Assembly: GCA_950295325.1 (NCBI GenBank)
Contig: OX485809.1
Span: 31,138,144-31,202,143, forward strand
DNA length: 64,000 bases
Direction of reading: 5' to 3'
From: Polytrichum commune
Lineage: Eukaryota; Streptophyta; Polytrichopsida; Polytrichales; Polytrichaceae
The notes under the pieces are model-generated. The model saw nothing but the letters and a program-made list of their open reading frames with translations, ran no database searches and was not told the origin of the DNA. Every line of letters begins with the position of its first letter. The stretch's first letter is position 1. A program made the position numbers and the translations under genes. Positions 47,590 through 58,635 of the stretch are shown here, piece after piece.

Positions 47590-48250
47590 CGGAGAGAACC
47601 GGCGGTTGGTTACAAATGAACCAGTTAAGTTTGAGGAATAACCGGTTGAAGTTCGAGACTTCAGGAGAATTACTGAATCATTTTAGAAGAATCTATAATA
47701 CAGTCCACCCTCTATAAATGTTACACCTATAAGTGTTAACCCTCTCTAAATGTTAACTTTCTTCTACTCCCCACATATTGCACACTATAAATGTTAAACG
47801 TGTTAACTGTTAACAAAATGGTACTCCCTTCTTTGTAAATTTGACTCTATAAATGTTAACGAATGAAATACAACCATAATATGGATGATAAAAACTACAT
47901 GAACCCTCACCAAAGAACCATTGATTCATACTTCACCCGTGATTTGTAAACTTGATATTGAATAAAGTTTTGATTGGGTTTGCAATTTTATGAATGGTAT
48001 TCTCTCACAAGGACTCTTCACAATTGCTTATATTTATGAATGTTAAGATTTGTATATTGCTCAAAAAAGTAATTTTATAATTGTTAACTGTTAACACCTC
48101 TATAAATGTTAACTTTGATCCACTCCCGAGGGTTAACATTTATAGAGGGTAGACTGTATATACTTCGCATGAATTAAAGCAAAACCGGAAGATGTCAACA
48201 TGTAAGCGGTTGGACTTAGACTCACTAGGATCTTGACTGACTATGCCCAA
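47590..48250 (+). repeat. R3 dispersed repeat, split by an inserted MITE
   Basis: R3 sequence (gatgaaccagttaagtttga ... agaagaatctata) stops at 47700 and resumes at 48157 (cgcatgaattaaagcaaaac then cggaagatgtcaac), with the Emigrant-like element between. Confidence 0.75.
47701..48156. mobile_element. Emigrant/pogo-like MITE, 456 bp
   Basis: It is flanked by TA (47699-47700 and 48157-48158). The TIRs are CAGTCCACCCTCTATAAATG and CAGTCTACCCTCTATAAATG, each continuing TTAAC, very like the CAGT...CCTCTATAAAT ends of Arabidopsis Emigrant elements. The interior repeats tataaatgttaac several times. There is no transposase frame. Confidence 0.88.
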
Positions 48251-48429
48251 AAACTTCCCAGGCACTGCACAATAACCCTGGGAATCTTCATATTCATTCA
48301 TATTTTTACTGCATGTTCACCCTGAGATTCTCCTTTTACTGAGGTAACTTAGAGTACAGTTTACCGTGCTCGAACACAATACATTTATTATTCTTAATTG
48401 TTTGGCCGGAGATTGATTGTCGGGCCCAA

Positions 48430-48660
48430 TGAACGGGGAGAACCAATCGCTAGTTAAAGATGAAGCGGTTGAATTTGAGAAAAAAAAACCAAGTTGAAGT
48501 TGAAGACTTTGGGAAAATTACCCCATCATTTAAGGAGGAATCTATATCATGAATGTGCTTCAATTTAATAAAGAAGCACCAAAAGATGTCCACAATGTAA
48601 CCGAATTGGACTTGGAAACACTCGGATTTTGACTGATTATGCCCAAAAATCTTCCCGGAC
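48430..48660 (+). repeat. R3 dispersed repeat, uninterrupted copy
   Basis: It has gaaccaatcgctagttaaag, ttgaagttgaagactttggg, gaggaatctatatcatgaat and gattatgcccaaaaatc. It shows what the site at 47700 looked like before insertion. Confidence 0.7.
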
Positions 48661-49589
48661 ATTGCTCGGGCCTTTTTCACGAGTTAGACTTTTTTTTTGT
48701 GTGTGTGTGTTTTCAGCTCGAATCTTTGTTGAATTTCGAGGTGTTGCAATGCAATTCAACCTCCTGTTGGTCTAGACTCGGCCCAAACCACACGGGAGGA
48801 ACGGCAATGAGTTGGATGAATAGCATTGGTTCAAATGAGCAAGTGGTTGCCACATGAGAGGAAGTATGGGGAGTGGCAACAATGACTTTTTAGCTTCGGA
48901 TTTTGCTTTGGATCTTGCTTCGGGATCTACTTGGCAATAAAGTAGAGTGACATGGCACAATAAATGTAGTTCACAAGTACCGGGCACTAGTGCCCGGAAG
49001 TCCCACAATATAAGGAGAAAAATGAGGAAAAGGAGACTTTTCTTGGGCAAGGTGCCACGTTGGAGGAAGTTGTGAAACTTCCGGTGCCTCTCGTGTGGGA
49101 AGGGCCTAAACTACATACTTTCTAGTGGCGACCACATTATTATGTCCAACAACAACGGTGTGGATCGAGTCAAGTTTGACTATTAATACAGACGTCTATA
49201 ATAACTAGTGTGAATATATATATAAGAAGTACGGACACGTGCCTAGTTTCTTGGAGTTGGCTCAATTATAGTTGGTAGAGGAATGTTGCCTATTTGTGAG
49301 GAGAGGATTAATTTAGAATCATAAAACACTCTGTGTGAATCTTTTTTAATATTGTGTCGTTACTCCATTGATTTAATCATGTGTATTTGGACTCGTGGTG
49401 AGGGAATTCTCGATATATTTAGCACACAATCTCTTGAAACTGAGTCAGCAACATCTTCATTGGAAACTGAAGCTCGTGTATATTCTTGAATTATCCACCA
49501 CTTGGAGGGTTATTGATCCCACTCACTTTGGAAACCTGATCATGAGAACAAGGCATCCTCTTTTTGTGTTAATTCATTTGGCGTTGGCC
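48661..49589. other. Intergenic, nothing recognised
   Basis: No gene, TIR pair or tandem repeat was noticed. Confidence 0.4.
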
Positions 49590-49632
49590 GGGTTGGCCTT
49601 CTGTCTCAAAAAACAAAAAAAACAAAAAAGGA
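49590..49632 (+). mobile_element. LINE-like 3' tail with A-rich end
   Basis: ttggcgttggccgggttggc, then cttctgtctc, then aaaaaacaaaaaaaacaaaaaag. The block upstream (about 49500-49589) may belong to the same element, but no protein motif was seen there. It matches the SINE tail at 16423-16470. Confidence 0.6.
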
Positions 49633-49701
49633 AGAACAAGCATATATTCTGTGATTGTAAGCCATAACATTATTCAGCCATCGTGGAGAGTTCCCTTCTA
49701 A

Positions 49702-50200
49702 GGGCCACTTCACACATGAGACTGAGAGCCCATGAACATTGCACTTCAAGCACTCTCATTGGTGGAAAAGGCGGAGCCGGTCCAAGTTCGCTTCACACTA
49801 CGCTTGAGGAACCAACGGAGTATGTGAATGCAAGATGGATGTAAAGTCTACGTGGATTCCTACATGGGATCGAATGGGTCATGTTTCATGGTCACTTGGA
49901 CTATTTTCAAAAACCACCTCTTGAAGGTAGGCCTAACACAAAATTGGGAGACCATGGCACTCCAAATGCTCATAACTGTTGATTTGTTTTATTTCATCAT
50001 GTGTGAAGACCCACATGAATAGAAATTCATTGAAATAGCATTTGGTCGAGGGCCCAGTCACATACAACTTCACATTACACTTAGGGTCCGTGACCACACT
50101 ACATGATTTTGGATCGTGTGTTGGGTCGGCCTTTGGACACTTTCTTTTCGGCTCTTACACTTTCATGGTCACGGCTCTTGGTTCGTGTGTGAAATGGCCC
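49702..50200 (+). mobile_element. Harbinger-like MITE family M1, 499 bp
   Basis: It is flanked by TAA (49699-49701 and 50201-50203). The left TIR is GGGCCACTTCACACATGAG and the right TIR GGGCCATTTCACACACGAAC. It is a complete copy with both ends. Confidence 0.88.
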
Positions 50201-50344
50201 TAAGTGCGGCCATGGACCCCATCACTAGGTTGGAGACTTGGATTGCCTATGAGTTGCACTTGTTATTATGGGCTAGTCCCCCATAAGATGTTAGGTTGGG
50301 ACATGGTGGCCACTGGGAGCCAAAAGTTTTCAAGAACCACCCAT

Positions 50345-50534
50345 CACTCTTTGGACCATTTGGATTGAGCGCAATGATAAAGCTTTCAATCATGGACAAT
50401 GGCACGAGTCGAAGGTCAAGTACTGCATATGGGATGGTATGATTATCTACGCCAAAGCGGCGTGGGAATGTGTGATCAAACAAAGCAAAATTAGTAGTTT
50501 TTCTACTGCGGCCATGTTCCAAGGCTTTGTGTGA
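50345..50534 (+). mobile_element. LINE C-terminal fragment
   Basis: The plus frame reads TLWTIWIERNDKAFNHGQWH, then ESKVKYCIWDGMIIYAKAAW, ending with TGA at 50532-50534. The W-T-I-W-x-E-R-N-D motif is typical of the C terminus of plant LINE reverse transcriptase polyproteins. The reverse transcriptase itself is not present upstream (the M1 MITE ends at 50200), so this is a 5'-truncated remnant. Confidence 0.8.
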
Positions 50535-50539
50535 GGCCA

Positions 50540-51086
50540 ATTCCACCACCCTTAAGCGTCCTAGTCCGGGTGATGGTCTTGGGAATCACATGTAGTGTAT
50601 GTAGCGTGAAAATTGATCTCTTCACATCATTAAGCATTCATGTCATTTTGAATTACTTTGTTTATTTAGAGGTAGCCTCTTGGCTCGTGGTCGCGTTGGC
50701 CTTTTCTAGGGTCCAACCGGCGGCCTTGGCAACACAAGCTCTCAAGGATATTCTCCTTTGGCCTTTGATTATCCTTTCCTTCACATTGCCTTTGCTAGAG
50801 TCCTCCATTTTATCCATTTTTTTATAAGCGATTGATTTTTACCAAAAAGATGTAAGTGTTGAAAAACACTTCCTCAATGGTTAACCTCAAACACAATTGC
50901 TTGTAAAAACCACACACCCTCCTAGCTATCTAATCACACAACTCACACATTGATTGATCTAAGTAAGCCATCTCCCTAAGTCCTAATTCTAAAGTCACCC
51001 ATATCACTCATTAGGTGATGGTTTAGCTAACTTAGTCTCCAACTAATTATCAGGTCTACCCATCTCAGCTCGGCTTGGTTTACACT
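50540..51086. other. Intergenic between LINE fragment and minisatellite
   Basis: The first part may be LINE 3' UTR. No motif was recognised. Confidence 0.35.
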
Positions 51087-51430
51087 TGCTCCTTAATCTG
51101 CTGGTCCGAGGACAGTAGCTCCTTAGTATGCTGGACCGAGGCCAGTAGTTCCTCAGCCGGCTGGTCCGAGGACGGTAGCTCCTTAGTATGCTGGTAGCCC
51201 TTAGTATGCTAGATCGAGGCCAGTAGCTCCTCAGCCGGCTGGTCCGAGGACAGTAGCTCCTTAGTATGTTGGTAGCCCTTAGTATGATGGACCAAGGCCA
51301 GTAGCTCCTCAGCCGGCTGGTCCGAGGACAGTAGCTCCTTAGTATGCTGGTAGCCCTTAGTATGTTGGACCGAGGCCAGTAGCTCCTCAGTCTGCTGGAC
51401 CGAGGACAGTAGCTCCTCAGTATGCTGGAC
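51087..51430 (+). repeat. Minisatellite: 30-bp units in a 78-bp higher-order period
   Basis: The basic 30-bp unit is CTGGTCCGAGGACAGTAGCT then CCTTAGTATG. A variant has CCTCAGCCGG at its end. An 18-bp short unit (CTGGTAGCCCTTAGTATG) is interspersed. The order 30+18+30 repeats three times (51161-51238, 51239-51316, 51317-51394), flanked by single 30-bp units. All forward frames are closed within or soon after one period, so it is not protein-coding. Confidence 0.92.
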
Positions 51431-51539
51431 CTTTTAAACTACAAGCTAATTTGGTGACCCTAAGCCTCTAATTAGATACTTACTACTTGATTTCGTGATT
51501 TGAACTAATTAACTAAACTAACTCTCTAACATCACTAAG

Positions 51540-51720
51540 GGCTAACTAATCCACACACGTGGCTTTCAAGCTATAAGAGCTCACTCCCGTGGGAGAACTT
51601 GAGAGAGAGAGCTTAACTAATTAACTTCACTAAAAACTACTAACCCACACACGTGGCTCAAGCTCTTAAGAGCTTGCTCCCTTGAGAGCGCTTGATGGAG
51701 AGAGAGGAAAATGAGAGAAA
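51540..51720 (+). repeat. Short direct duplication, ~90-bp offset
   Basis: ccacacacgtggctttcaag...agagctcactcccgtgggag is repeated as ccacacacgtggctcaagct...agagcttgctcccttgagag, with cttaactaattaacttcac between. Confidence 0.65.
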
Positions 51721-52261
51721 AAAACACCTTAAGTAGCAAAGAGGGCGAGAGGGAGAGAGGGAGAGAGAGGTGAGGATAGGGTGAGAGGATTAGCACCCCC
51801 AATCACAATCCTTTAACCTTCTCCTCCAAAGTAGGGACTAATCCCCATCCACCAAGCTTCCTTCTTCCTAAACTACCAAGGTGGATCCAAAAGTGGGCAT
51901 TTAACCCGCGGAGCTCACCTTGCTTCACCTTACCCCCTACTCACATTATCAAGGCATACTCTTATTGAATTCAACCTTGAAATAATCACACAACACATTC
52001 TAATGCCTAAACTTAAATCCACACCACACTTCACTCTTTTTATGTTTTGTGAATAATCATAACACATCAAAGTCAAACAAAAATTGGTTTCGAAGAGTTA
52101 ATCACCACATGTGGGCACCATTTTGGGCTCACACTTTGACAAGACATGGGGGGATAGGCATGTCCTTTGTAGGAGGAACAACCTGCATATTTAGTAGAAT
52201 TGGAAATGGCAACGTTGGTCATAGGTGGATTGTGTTGTTAGTTCTAGGACTATTATGTTAC
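51721..52261. other. Intergenic, nothing recognised
   Basis: No feature was noted apart from short GA runs at about 51746-51770. Confidence 0.35.
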
Positions 52262-55090
52262 TCTAGAAGTACCGGGGCTTGATTCTTTTCCAAATTTCTT
52301 TTGTGGAGTATGATGTGTGTTAGGTATTTGATGGCTATTTATATTGAGGGATGTCAAGGTCTATTAGGTGTTTAATGGTTAGTGTTTGAATCGAGCCCTT
52401 TATGACGGCGGATGATGGAGGGAGGGGTGTAACGATTCACCCTTGTTGGGTGAGGAGGGGTTGTAGGGTTTCCTATTTATCAAGTTTGCAAGTGGTGGCA
52501 GCCTTAAGGAATCTAATAAGAATTCCAAGATTTGTAATTTGGTGTTGGTGTTGGGGTTGGGGTTGGAGGGGGGTTGAACAGTTTGGTGGGACGCCTATTA
52601 GGCATAGGATGTCCAGTCGTAGGCAAGTCAGGCAGCTGCATCTTGGTATGTATCATATGCACGGTAGTAGCACGATGGGATAAAGTTGTATGGCAATCGG
52701 TCATTATGGGTACCAACATTAATAAGTGTGAAGCATCATGTCTTAGGGTGTGAATTCATGGTGTCAACCAATGTATGGAATGCTTTGTTGTGGCGCTCGG
52801 TGTGAAGGTTATATTTATGTCGGTTTGTGCAACATGATAGTAGATGGAGGCATGTGTAATTTTCTATGAGATTACAAAGGTTGCATAGTTGGAAATTGTC
52901 ATGTATGAGCACATATGTTTTTCCTATAGTTGCTCATTGTATAGTTGGCCAAATTGAGATTTTAGTATTTGTGAGCTTTGAGTGTCGGAAATCCATGTGG
53001 CATCCCAAAAATAGTTAGACCCTATTGGGTGGAGATCTTTGCCCCGGGGGTGGACTCTTCGTAAGATACCTAAATGACATGCATGGCTAACTATGAAATT
53101 TAAACCCCCTATATACGAGAAGTTTGCAAAGAAAAACAAATGTATATGTATTAACAACAAGCTAGAAATTGGACCCATGTATTTATACTAAGCTTTTTAA
53201 TTTAATGTGATAAATGCCTCCACTACATATACAAAATATAAATCATGAATTAAATAGGCCTTTATTACTTATAAATCCACTTCCACTTCCAATGAAAAAG
53301 TAATTGAACATTTTTTCATCCATAACATGGAACTCAACAATTGCGTCAAAAAACCATAGATAAGAGTACAACAACTTAGCCACAATCTAGAGAACAAAAT
53401 TCAAGGGAGCTCACATTTTGTAAAACCTAGAACCCCAATGCAAACCATAACAAGAATGGACAATGTAGTCATTGAGGACTATTACCATATCACAACAATG
53501 GATGAAAACATGGATCGGATGAAACCAACATCTATTCTCAGTTTTTTCTCTAAACCTTAGGGCCCCCTTTTGTACCTTTACATTTACTTCAAAATTCTTA
53601 ATAGCCTTTCTAGGTGTACACACTAGAGAAAAATAATACCTCTCCCTTAAGTATAATATGTATGCTAATGCCTCACATAGTACAACTTCTTACACTCACA
53701 TTAGTTTGTACATTGCATGAAGAGTCCATCCCCCAGTGATATTTGTTTGATAGCCATTTCTTAACATATGGGATGGTGTTTGTTGCTAGGGAGGTGAGTG
53801 CACTTTTGTATTCTTTACGTATGTATGTCTTAAAGTTACGTACATAATTGTCGTGTTGAGTGGATGTAGGCGGAATTGAGGGCCAAAATGGTGTTTGGTG
53901 TCCCATTAGGTGGAAGGGAATTACTAGATTTTGGGCTTTTGGGCCCTTTTCTGCTAGTTTGTCTACCTTGTCATTTCATGCTACGTTTGTGTGGGCTATG
54001 CTAGTGTTTCCAGATCGTGATCTTATATCTAGACAATTAATGGTTGCAGTGATGTGGACGATAAGTAGTTTGACTAGGTGGTTGGGTTGTGAGGAAGGGT
54101 ATTTGATGTGGTTGAGCAGGAGATGTATGCTATTAAGGTTGATCCTGAAGATAAATGTGTCCGTGTTTAGGGGTCTAGTGTGTTCTATTGCCAAGAATAA
54201 TGTGTAGAGTTGAGCACGGAGGATATTTGGGTATCCTAGGAGATTAACTGCTATGTGAATTTGGAGTGGACCGTTATACACTCCCAAGCCGATGATATTA
54301 TTGTTTCCTTCACTATTCCAAGGATATAAATGATCCATATGTGTAATAAGATTGGGTGGGATGAAACCTGGTGGATGAATTTTGGTGATTCGTAGTTTAT
54401 GGATTGGGGTGGTGGACTGGTGATGTGCCACATCCTTGAGATTTTGATGTTGCATGTTGGGGGTGTGGTGTCGACATCTAGTAGGCAATCAGGGAAGTTT
54501 TGGAAGAAGGTATATATGTGGTGGTGGGTGACAAGGTGTTTGTATGAGAGATGTGTATTATGAAGGTGAGTAGAGCTTCGGTGGTGGTATAGTGCAAGGG
54601 AAAAGTTGGGGGTGATGTGTATTGGAAAGCATGCAAGGGAATTGTTACGATGGGGGTTATGTCTAGTTGTTGGAGAGGGTCGATTTTGTTGTTTTTCCAG
54701 TCGTTGTGTGTAATGATGACAATGACGTTGTTGGGGTTAGTTTGTGAGATGATTTTGACCCACTTAATGACCTTTGATATGGGGTCGATGTTGGTAATGT
54801 GAGCATAGCCATGGCCAGACCATTAAGTGTTGAAGGTAGAGTTTAAAGATCCGAAGATTTAGTCTCTCATGTGGTGAGTGGTATTGTGTGAACGAGGTGG
54901 AACATGTGAGGGGCTTTGAGAAGTATGAGTGTGGTAGGTGAAAGGCGTCGATTAAATTTTCAAGGATCGTTTGGGGGAGGGTGTGGTGATTGTCTAATGT
55001 TTACATTACTCTACCAACTGAAAGCATGTTCTTGTAATAATGAACCGCCATTTAAAGCCTGGAAAGTGTACCTGGTGAAGCCCAATGCAG
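52262..55090 (-). mobile_element. Decayed LINE-like retroelement, RNase H and C-terminal part
   Basis: It reads on the minus strand. About 54490-53980 shows an RNase H-like region (LGVYNGPLQIHIAVNLLGYP; ILRAQLYTLFLAIEHTRPLN; FRINLNSIHLLLNHIKYPSS). About 53910-53750 has PYVKKWLSN; about 53060-52930 has NYFWDATWISDTQSSQILK; about 52870-52750 has LCNLCNLIENYTCLHLLSCC and ERHNKAFHTL, a zinc-knuckle-like region; the end near 52300 has AIKYLTHIILHKRNLEKNQ. These motifs, in this order, are known to me from a family of plant and algal retroelement polyproteins that I take to be non-LTR. The frame shifts repeatedly and the element is clearly old. The reverse transcriptase part is absent. Confidence 0.75.
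53046..53734. mobile_element. TIR insertion inside the LINE-like element, 689 bp
   Basis: GGGGGTGGACTCTTC at 53046-53060 is inverted at 53719-53734 (GAAGAGTCCATCCCCC). The homology of the host element breaks exactly at these points (NKYH on one side, KDLHPIGSNYFW on the other). Target duplication is not obvious, so the superfamily is open. Confidence 0.7.
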
Positions 55091-55119
55091 CAACATGAGC
55101 CTGGCCTTTAAATTGCTTT

Positions 55120-55340
55120 GCAATGAACAGGGAGAACCGACTGCTAGTTGCAGATGAACCGTTCGATTTGGAGAAATAACCGGTTTTAGTTCAAGAGTTC
55201 AGAAAAAAAACAGCGATCATTTTAGAAGAATCTGTGGAATATACCTAAATTTAATGAAGAAAAAACTGAAAAGATCATGTAACCAGTTGGACTTGGAAAC
55301 ACTAGGATCTTGACTGATTATGCCCAAAAATCACAACTGA
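55120..55340 (+). repeat. R3 dispersed repeat
   Basis: It has gagaaccgactgctagttgc, agatgaaccgttcgatttgg, agaataaccgg-type and agaagaatctgtgg blocks, ending ttgactgattatgcccaaaa then atc, as at 48430-48660. Confidence 0.65.
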
Positions 55341-55346
55341 CTCACT

Positions 55347-56112
55347 CCACCATTTGTGGTATCTAGTGTTACTTCCTAGTTGAAGTTATGCAAGCTATGG
55401 TTTTTGTATATGTTCTGTTTATTTGGATCATATGATGGGTCGATTTTCATTTTTCATTTTTCATTTTAATTATTATATTTGGCTAAGATGCATCATCAAC
55501 ATATAAATTTCAGAAAAATCACTATATTCGTTAATTTGAGACTTTCTCTTGTCTCAAATTAATATATGGACCACAACAACATCGTCTAATGTTTGGGTCA
55601 TCCTACCTAAACCATCTTGATATGAGTTCTTAATTGGGCTCTTGATATGAACACCCGTTTCAAAGTATTTGCATCTTACAACATTCTCCAATATTTGTGT
55701 GATTTTATCCATGTTTTTATATTTGTAACTGTCTCAAAATGCCGAAAAAGTCCCAAATTAACGAATATAGTCATAAAATCGTTTTACGTCGGTGAAAAAT
55801 CAAAATCAAATCTTTCATTGTAGTAGCTTTGCAATTTTTTGAAGTTGAGGTAGGATTATATGTTTTTAGTGATGCAAGTCAATTGTTGAGGACTCATATG
55901 CTTGTAGTGATGGTAAGCTTTTATCAAATTGTTAAGTCATTATGTTGTAGAGTTTCCATTCAACCTACTTAATCCCTCTTGGTCATCTTGGTCTACTTAA
56001 TCTTTCTTGCCGGTGTCTCAATAAGATGCTATTTGGAACTACATTTTATAGGGAGAATTTATAGTCTTGCGTAGTTACAAATAGTAAGTGAAACTAAATA
56101 ACATAATGTGGA
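55347..56112. mobile_element. Longer M3-type element, ~766 bp
   Basis: The left end (CCACCATTTGTGGTATCTAG then TGTTACTTCCTAGTTG) pairs with the right end (caaatagtaagtgaaactaa then ataacataatgtgg). The interior has inverted stretches (attcgttaatttgagac and cccaaattaacgaatatag). It may be a source element or carry an insertion. Confidence 0.55.
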
Positions 56113-56283
56113 AGGTTCTCCCTTATCATCTGAGGTGGTCATATAATTGCCATGTGTAAACCGTGTGATTATGTGCGTAAAAATTGTTGCCATTCAATCC
56201 AACTGCGATTGCATAGCTCCGTGACATGAGCCAAAAGTGAGCACCTCCTTTGCTTGTTACTATGCCACCAATGCGGCAAAATA

Positions 56284-56345
<62 letters not shown>
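56284..56345. repeat. Compound microsatellite (CT)n(CA)n
   Basis: A CT run from 56284 to about 56310 is followed directly by a CA run to 56345. Confidence 0.95.
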
Positions 56346-56347
<2 letters not shown>

Positions 56348-56559
56348 TTGGACACAAATATGAGGCATTGAAAAATAATAACCAACAAACTTACCCTCCA
56401 TGAGTTAAGAACATGATGTGGGCTTAGTCAGTCATGTTTAGGTTGTTTACTCATTATGGGATTATTTGGTTTCATTGGGTGCACTCAAGAGAGCCCACCA
56501 AGATCTCATCTCGGGGTTCCTGATGGCTTTGTACAATTGTTTGGCGTTGAGATTAAACT

Positions 56560-56835
56560 AGTTTCAATTGTCAAGGACATTGTTGATCGAAATAGTACAA
56601 CACGTGTATTTGCATCCATGGGCACCCAAACTATATATTTGAAATTAAACTTTCAAGAACATCGAATTGTTTAACTTATTCAAACAATGTTGTTGAACAA
56701 TAAGTTGATTTAAGGTAGGGTCACTTTTGACATGCTTAGCCAAAAACAAAAGTTTGTAGCTCAATTACACTATATTTTTGCTTCGAGAGCCAATCTAAGC
56801 CTCTTAGACACTTAGTGTGTAAACCAATCCTTTGT
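56560..56835 (+). repeat. R4 dispersed repeat, 3' part only
   Basis: gtatttgcatccatgggcac, ttgacttattcaa-like, cttttgacatgcttagcc and gcttcgagagccaatctaag parallel 42660-42910. Confidence 0.5.
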
Positions 56836-58260
56836 CCCTATTAATGGAGTCCACTTGGATTAGTGGTATGCATGATTGGCTTAGGAAAATGGCTACATGT
56901 GGTAGAAACAAAAATAAAGTAAATTGCACATCATATGATATACCTCAAAAATCTTCAAGTTATTCACCCTTTGTTTCCTAAATCCATCCCTAGGCCCACA
57001 ATTCTTTCACTACAAACGGCTTTTAGAACCATCATGACAGTTGCCCAAAACCACCCCCATTTTTCTGCCCAAAATCAACCTTGCTTTCTCCCCAAAACCA
57101 TTCCCACCTTTCAACCAAACCATCCCCCGCACTAGGACCAACACTCTACCCAACAATAATAAAAGTCGAGCACTTGTAACTTTTGTATGTGGGATCTTAA
57201 TAAAAACATATGAGTAACTTAACCCACCCCTAGCTATGTACTGACACTTCCCACATATAATCCCACTTTCACCCATCACCAACCCCATCATTGACCCAAA
57301 CTTTCCCTCACTTTGCACTATAGAGATGTGGACACATAAGGTGTGCTCCAGTCATGAGATCAGGTAGCGTGCATAGGGGATGCTTCTAGGAAGGGGTTGG
57401 AATTAACACCCTCTAACCCTTGTTACTTTCCCATCTTGAGGTAAGATTCATTATATGAGAATCAAATTGTATTTATTTCTAACTACGTGGATATGATCCT
57501 CTCATAGTGTCTCACAACTTTTCCTTTGAAACAATTTTCAAGAAGTCATTGGAAATGTTATTTTATAACACGACTTAAAAAATATATATATATTATGCTA
57601 AGCATGTCAAGATTAAACACAATGACAATTTTGGTACATCATGGACCAATGCATGCACATTCAAAGACCAACATTGAACATAAAATCAACATTATATACT
57701 TTAATAAAAGACAGATGCATGCCTTCAATTGTTTGTCATTCGTACATAGTGTTGGTTTTTAGCGTCCCTACCTTATGTTCATTTGTTGCTTCCTAAATTA
57801 TGGTGGGGCATACATTAAGGTCCAAGAAACTTGAATGTCGGTTTCTTGAACTAAGAGTATTTTTTTGACTAGGGGACTGTTGAGATTCATTAGGAAAGTG
57901 ATGCCACATTAGTGCCACTCAACTTTATGTACCTTGGACCATGTGGGAGTCTCATTCATCCAACATGAGCACCATGAAATAGTATACAACCCAAAGATTA
58001 CTCTTTAAAGTTGATTTGACACATGATTTAGCATGGAATATCCCCATTAGTTTAGTTCAAGTCATTTGAGATGAACTAACTACAACTCTATAAAGAATCG
58101 AGTTTAAATTTATGGATGGATGAGAGTCACTCTTGTATGCAATAATTCCCCATTGCCCTTGGACATGTACCCCTAGTGTCCTTGGGTCCAATTTTTTTTG
58201 CTCTGGAGCAATAAGATCACTCGGATTCGGAGTTTTATCTTTGGTTTGGGGCCCTACTTA
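56836..58260. other. Intergenic, nothing recognised beyond an R4 scrap
   Basis: A block at about 57955-58040 (cattcatccaacatgagcac, then catgaaatagtataca) resembles R4. No gene was seen. Confidence 0.4.
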
Positions 58261-58632
58261 GGACCACTTCATACTAGTCTAGCTTGAGGGCCCTTGACCC
58301 AATGTATGCAAATTATTTGATTGGTCAAGAAGTCGGAGACAATCCAAGTTTGCTTTCCACTACACCCTAAGGTCACAACGGACCAAAGAAATTCGAATGG
58401 AAGAAAAATCTACATGTTATCTTACATGGCACCAAGTGGATAATGTTTTATGATCTACTGGATATTGTGTTAGGCCCCATCAAAAAGTGGTGGACATGAT
58501 GGAGATTTAAAGGTTGTGGCAAATTTAAAGGCTATTTTGGATTTCTATTTCCTATGGTGGGACTTTTGGATGATTTTCAAGGCCCCTTAGATTTACATGC
58601 TCATGATTCTTGGTCCGTGTGTAAAGTGGCCA
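58261..58632. mobile_element. Harbinger-like MITE, M1-related, ~372 bp
   Basis: TTA flanks it at 58258-58260 and 58633-58635. The left end is GGACCACTTCATACTAG; the right end reads TGGCCACTTTACACACGGAC inward. The interior (ccaagtttgctttccactac, cacaacggacca) parallels M1 but is shorter and more diverged. Confidence 0.65.
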
Positions 58633-58635
58633 TTA

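Noticed and set aside
51087-51430. CRISPR-like array
   Set aside because: Units are contiguous without unique spacers, in a plant nuclear context; it is a minisatellite.
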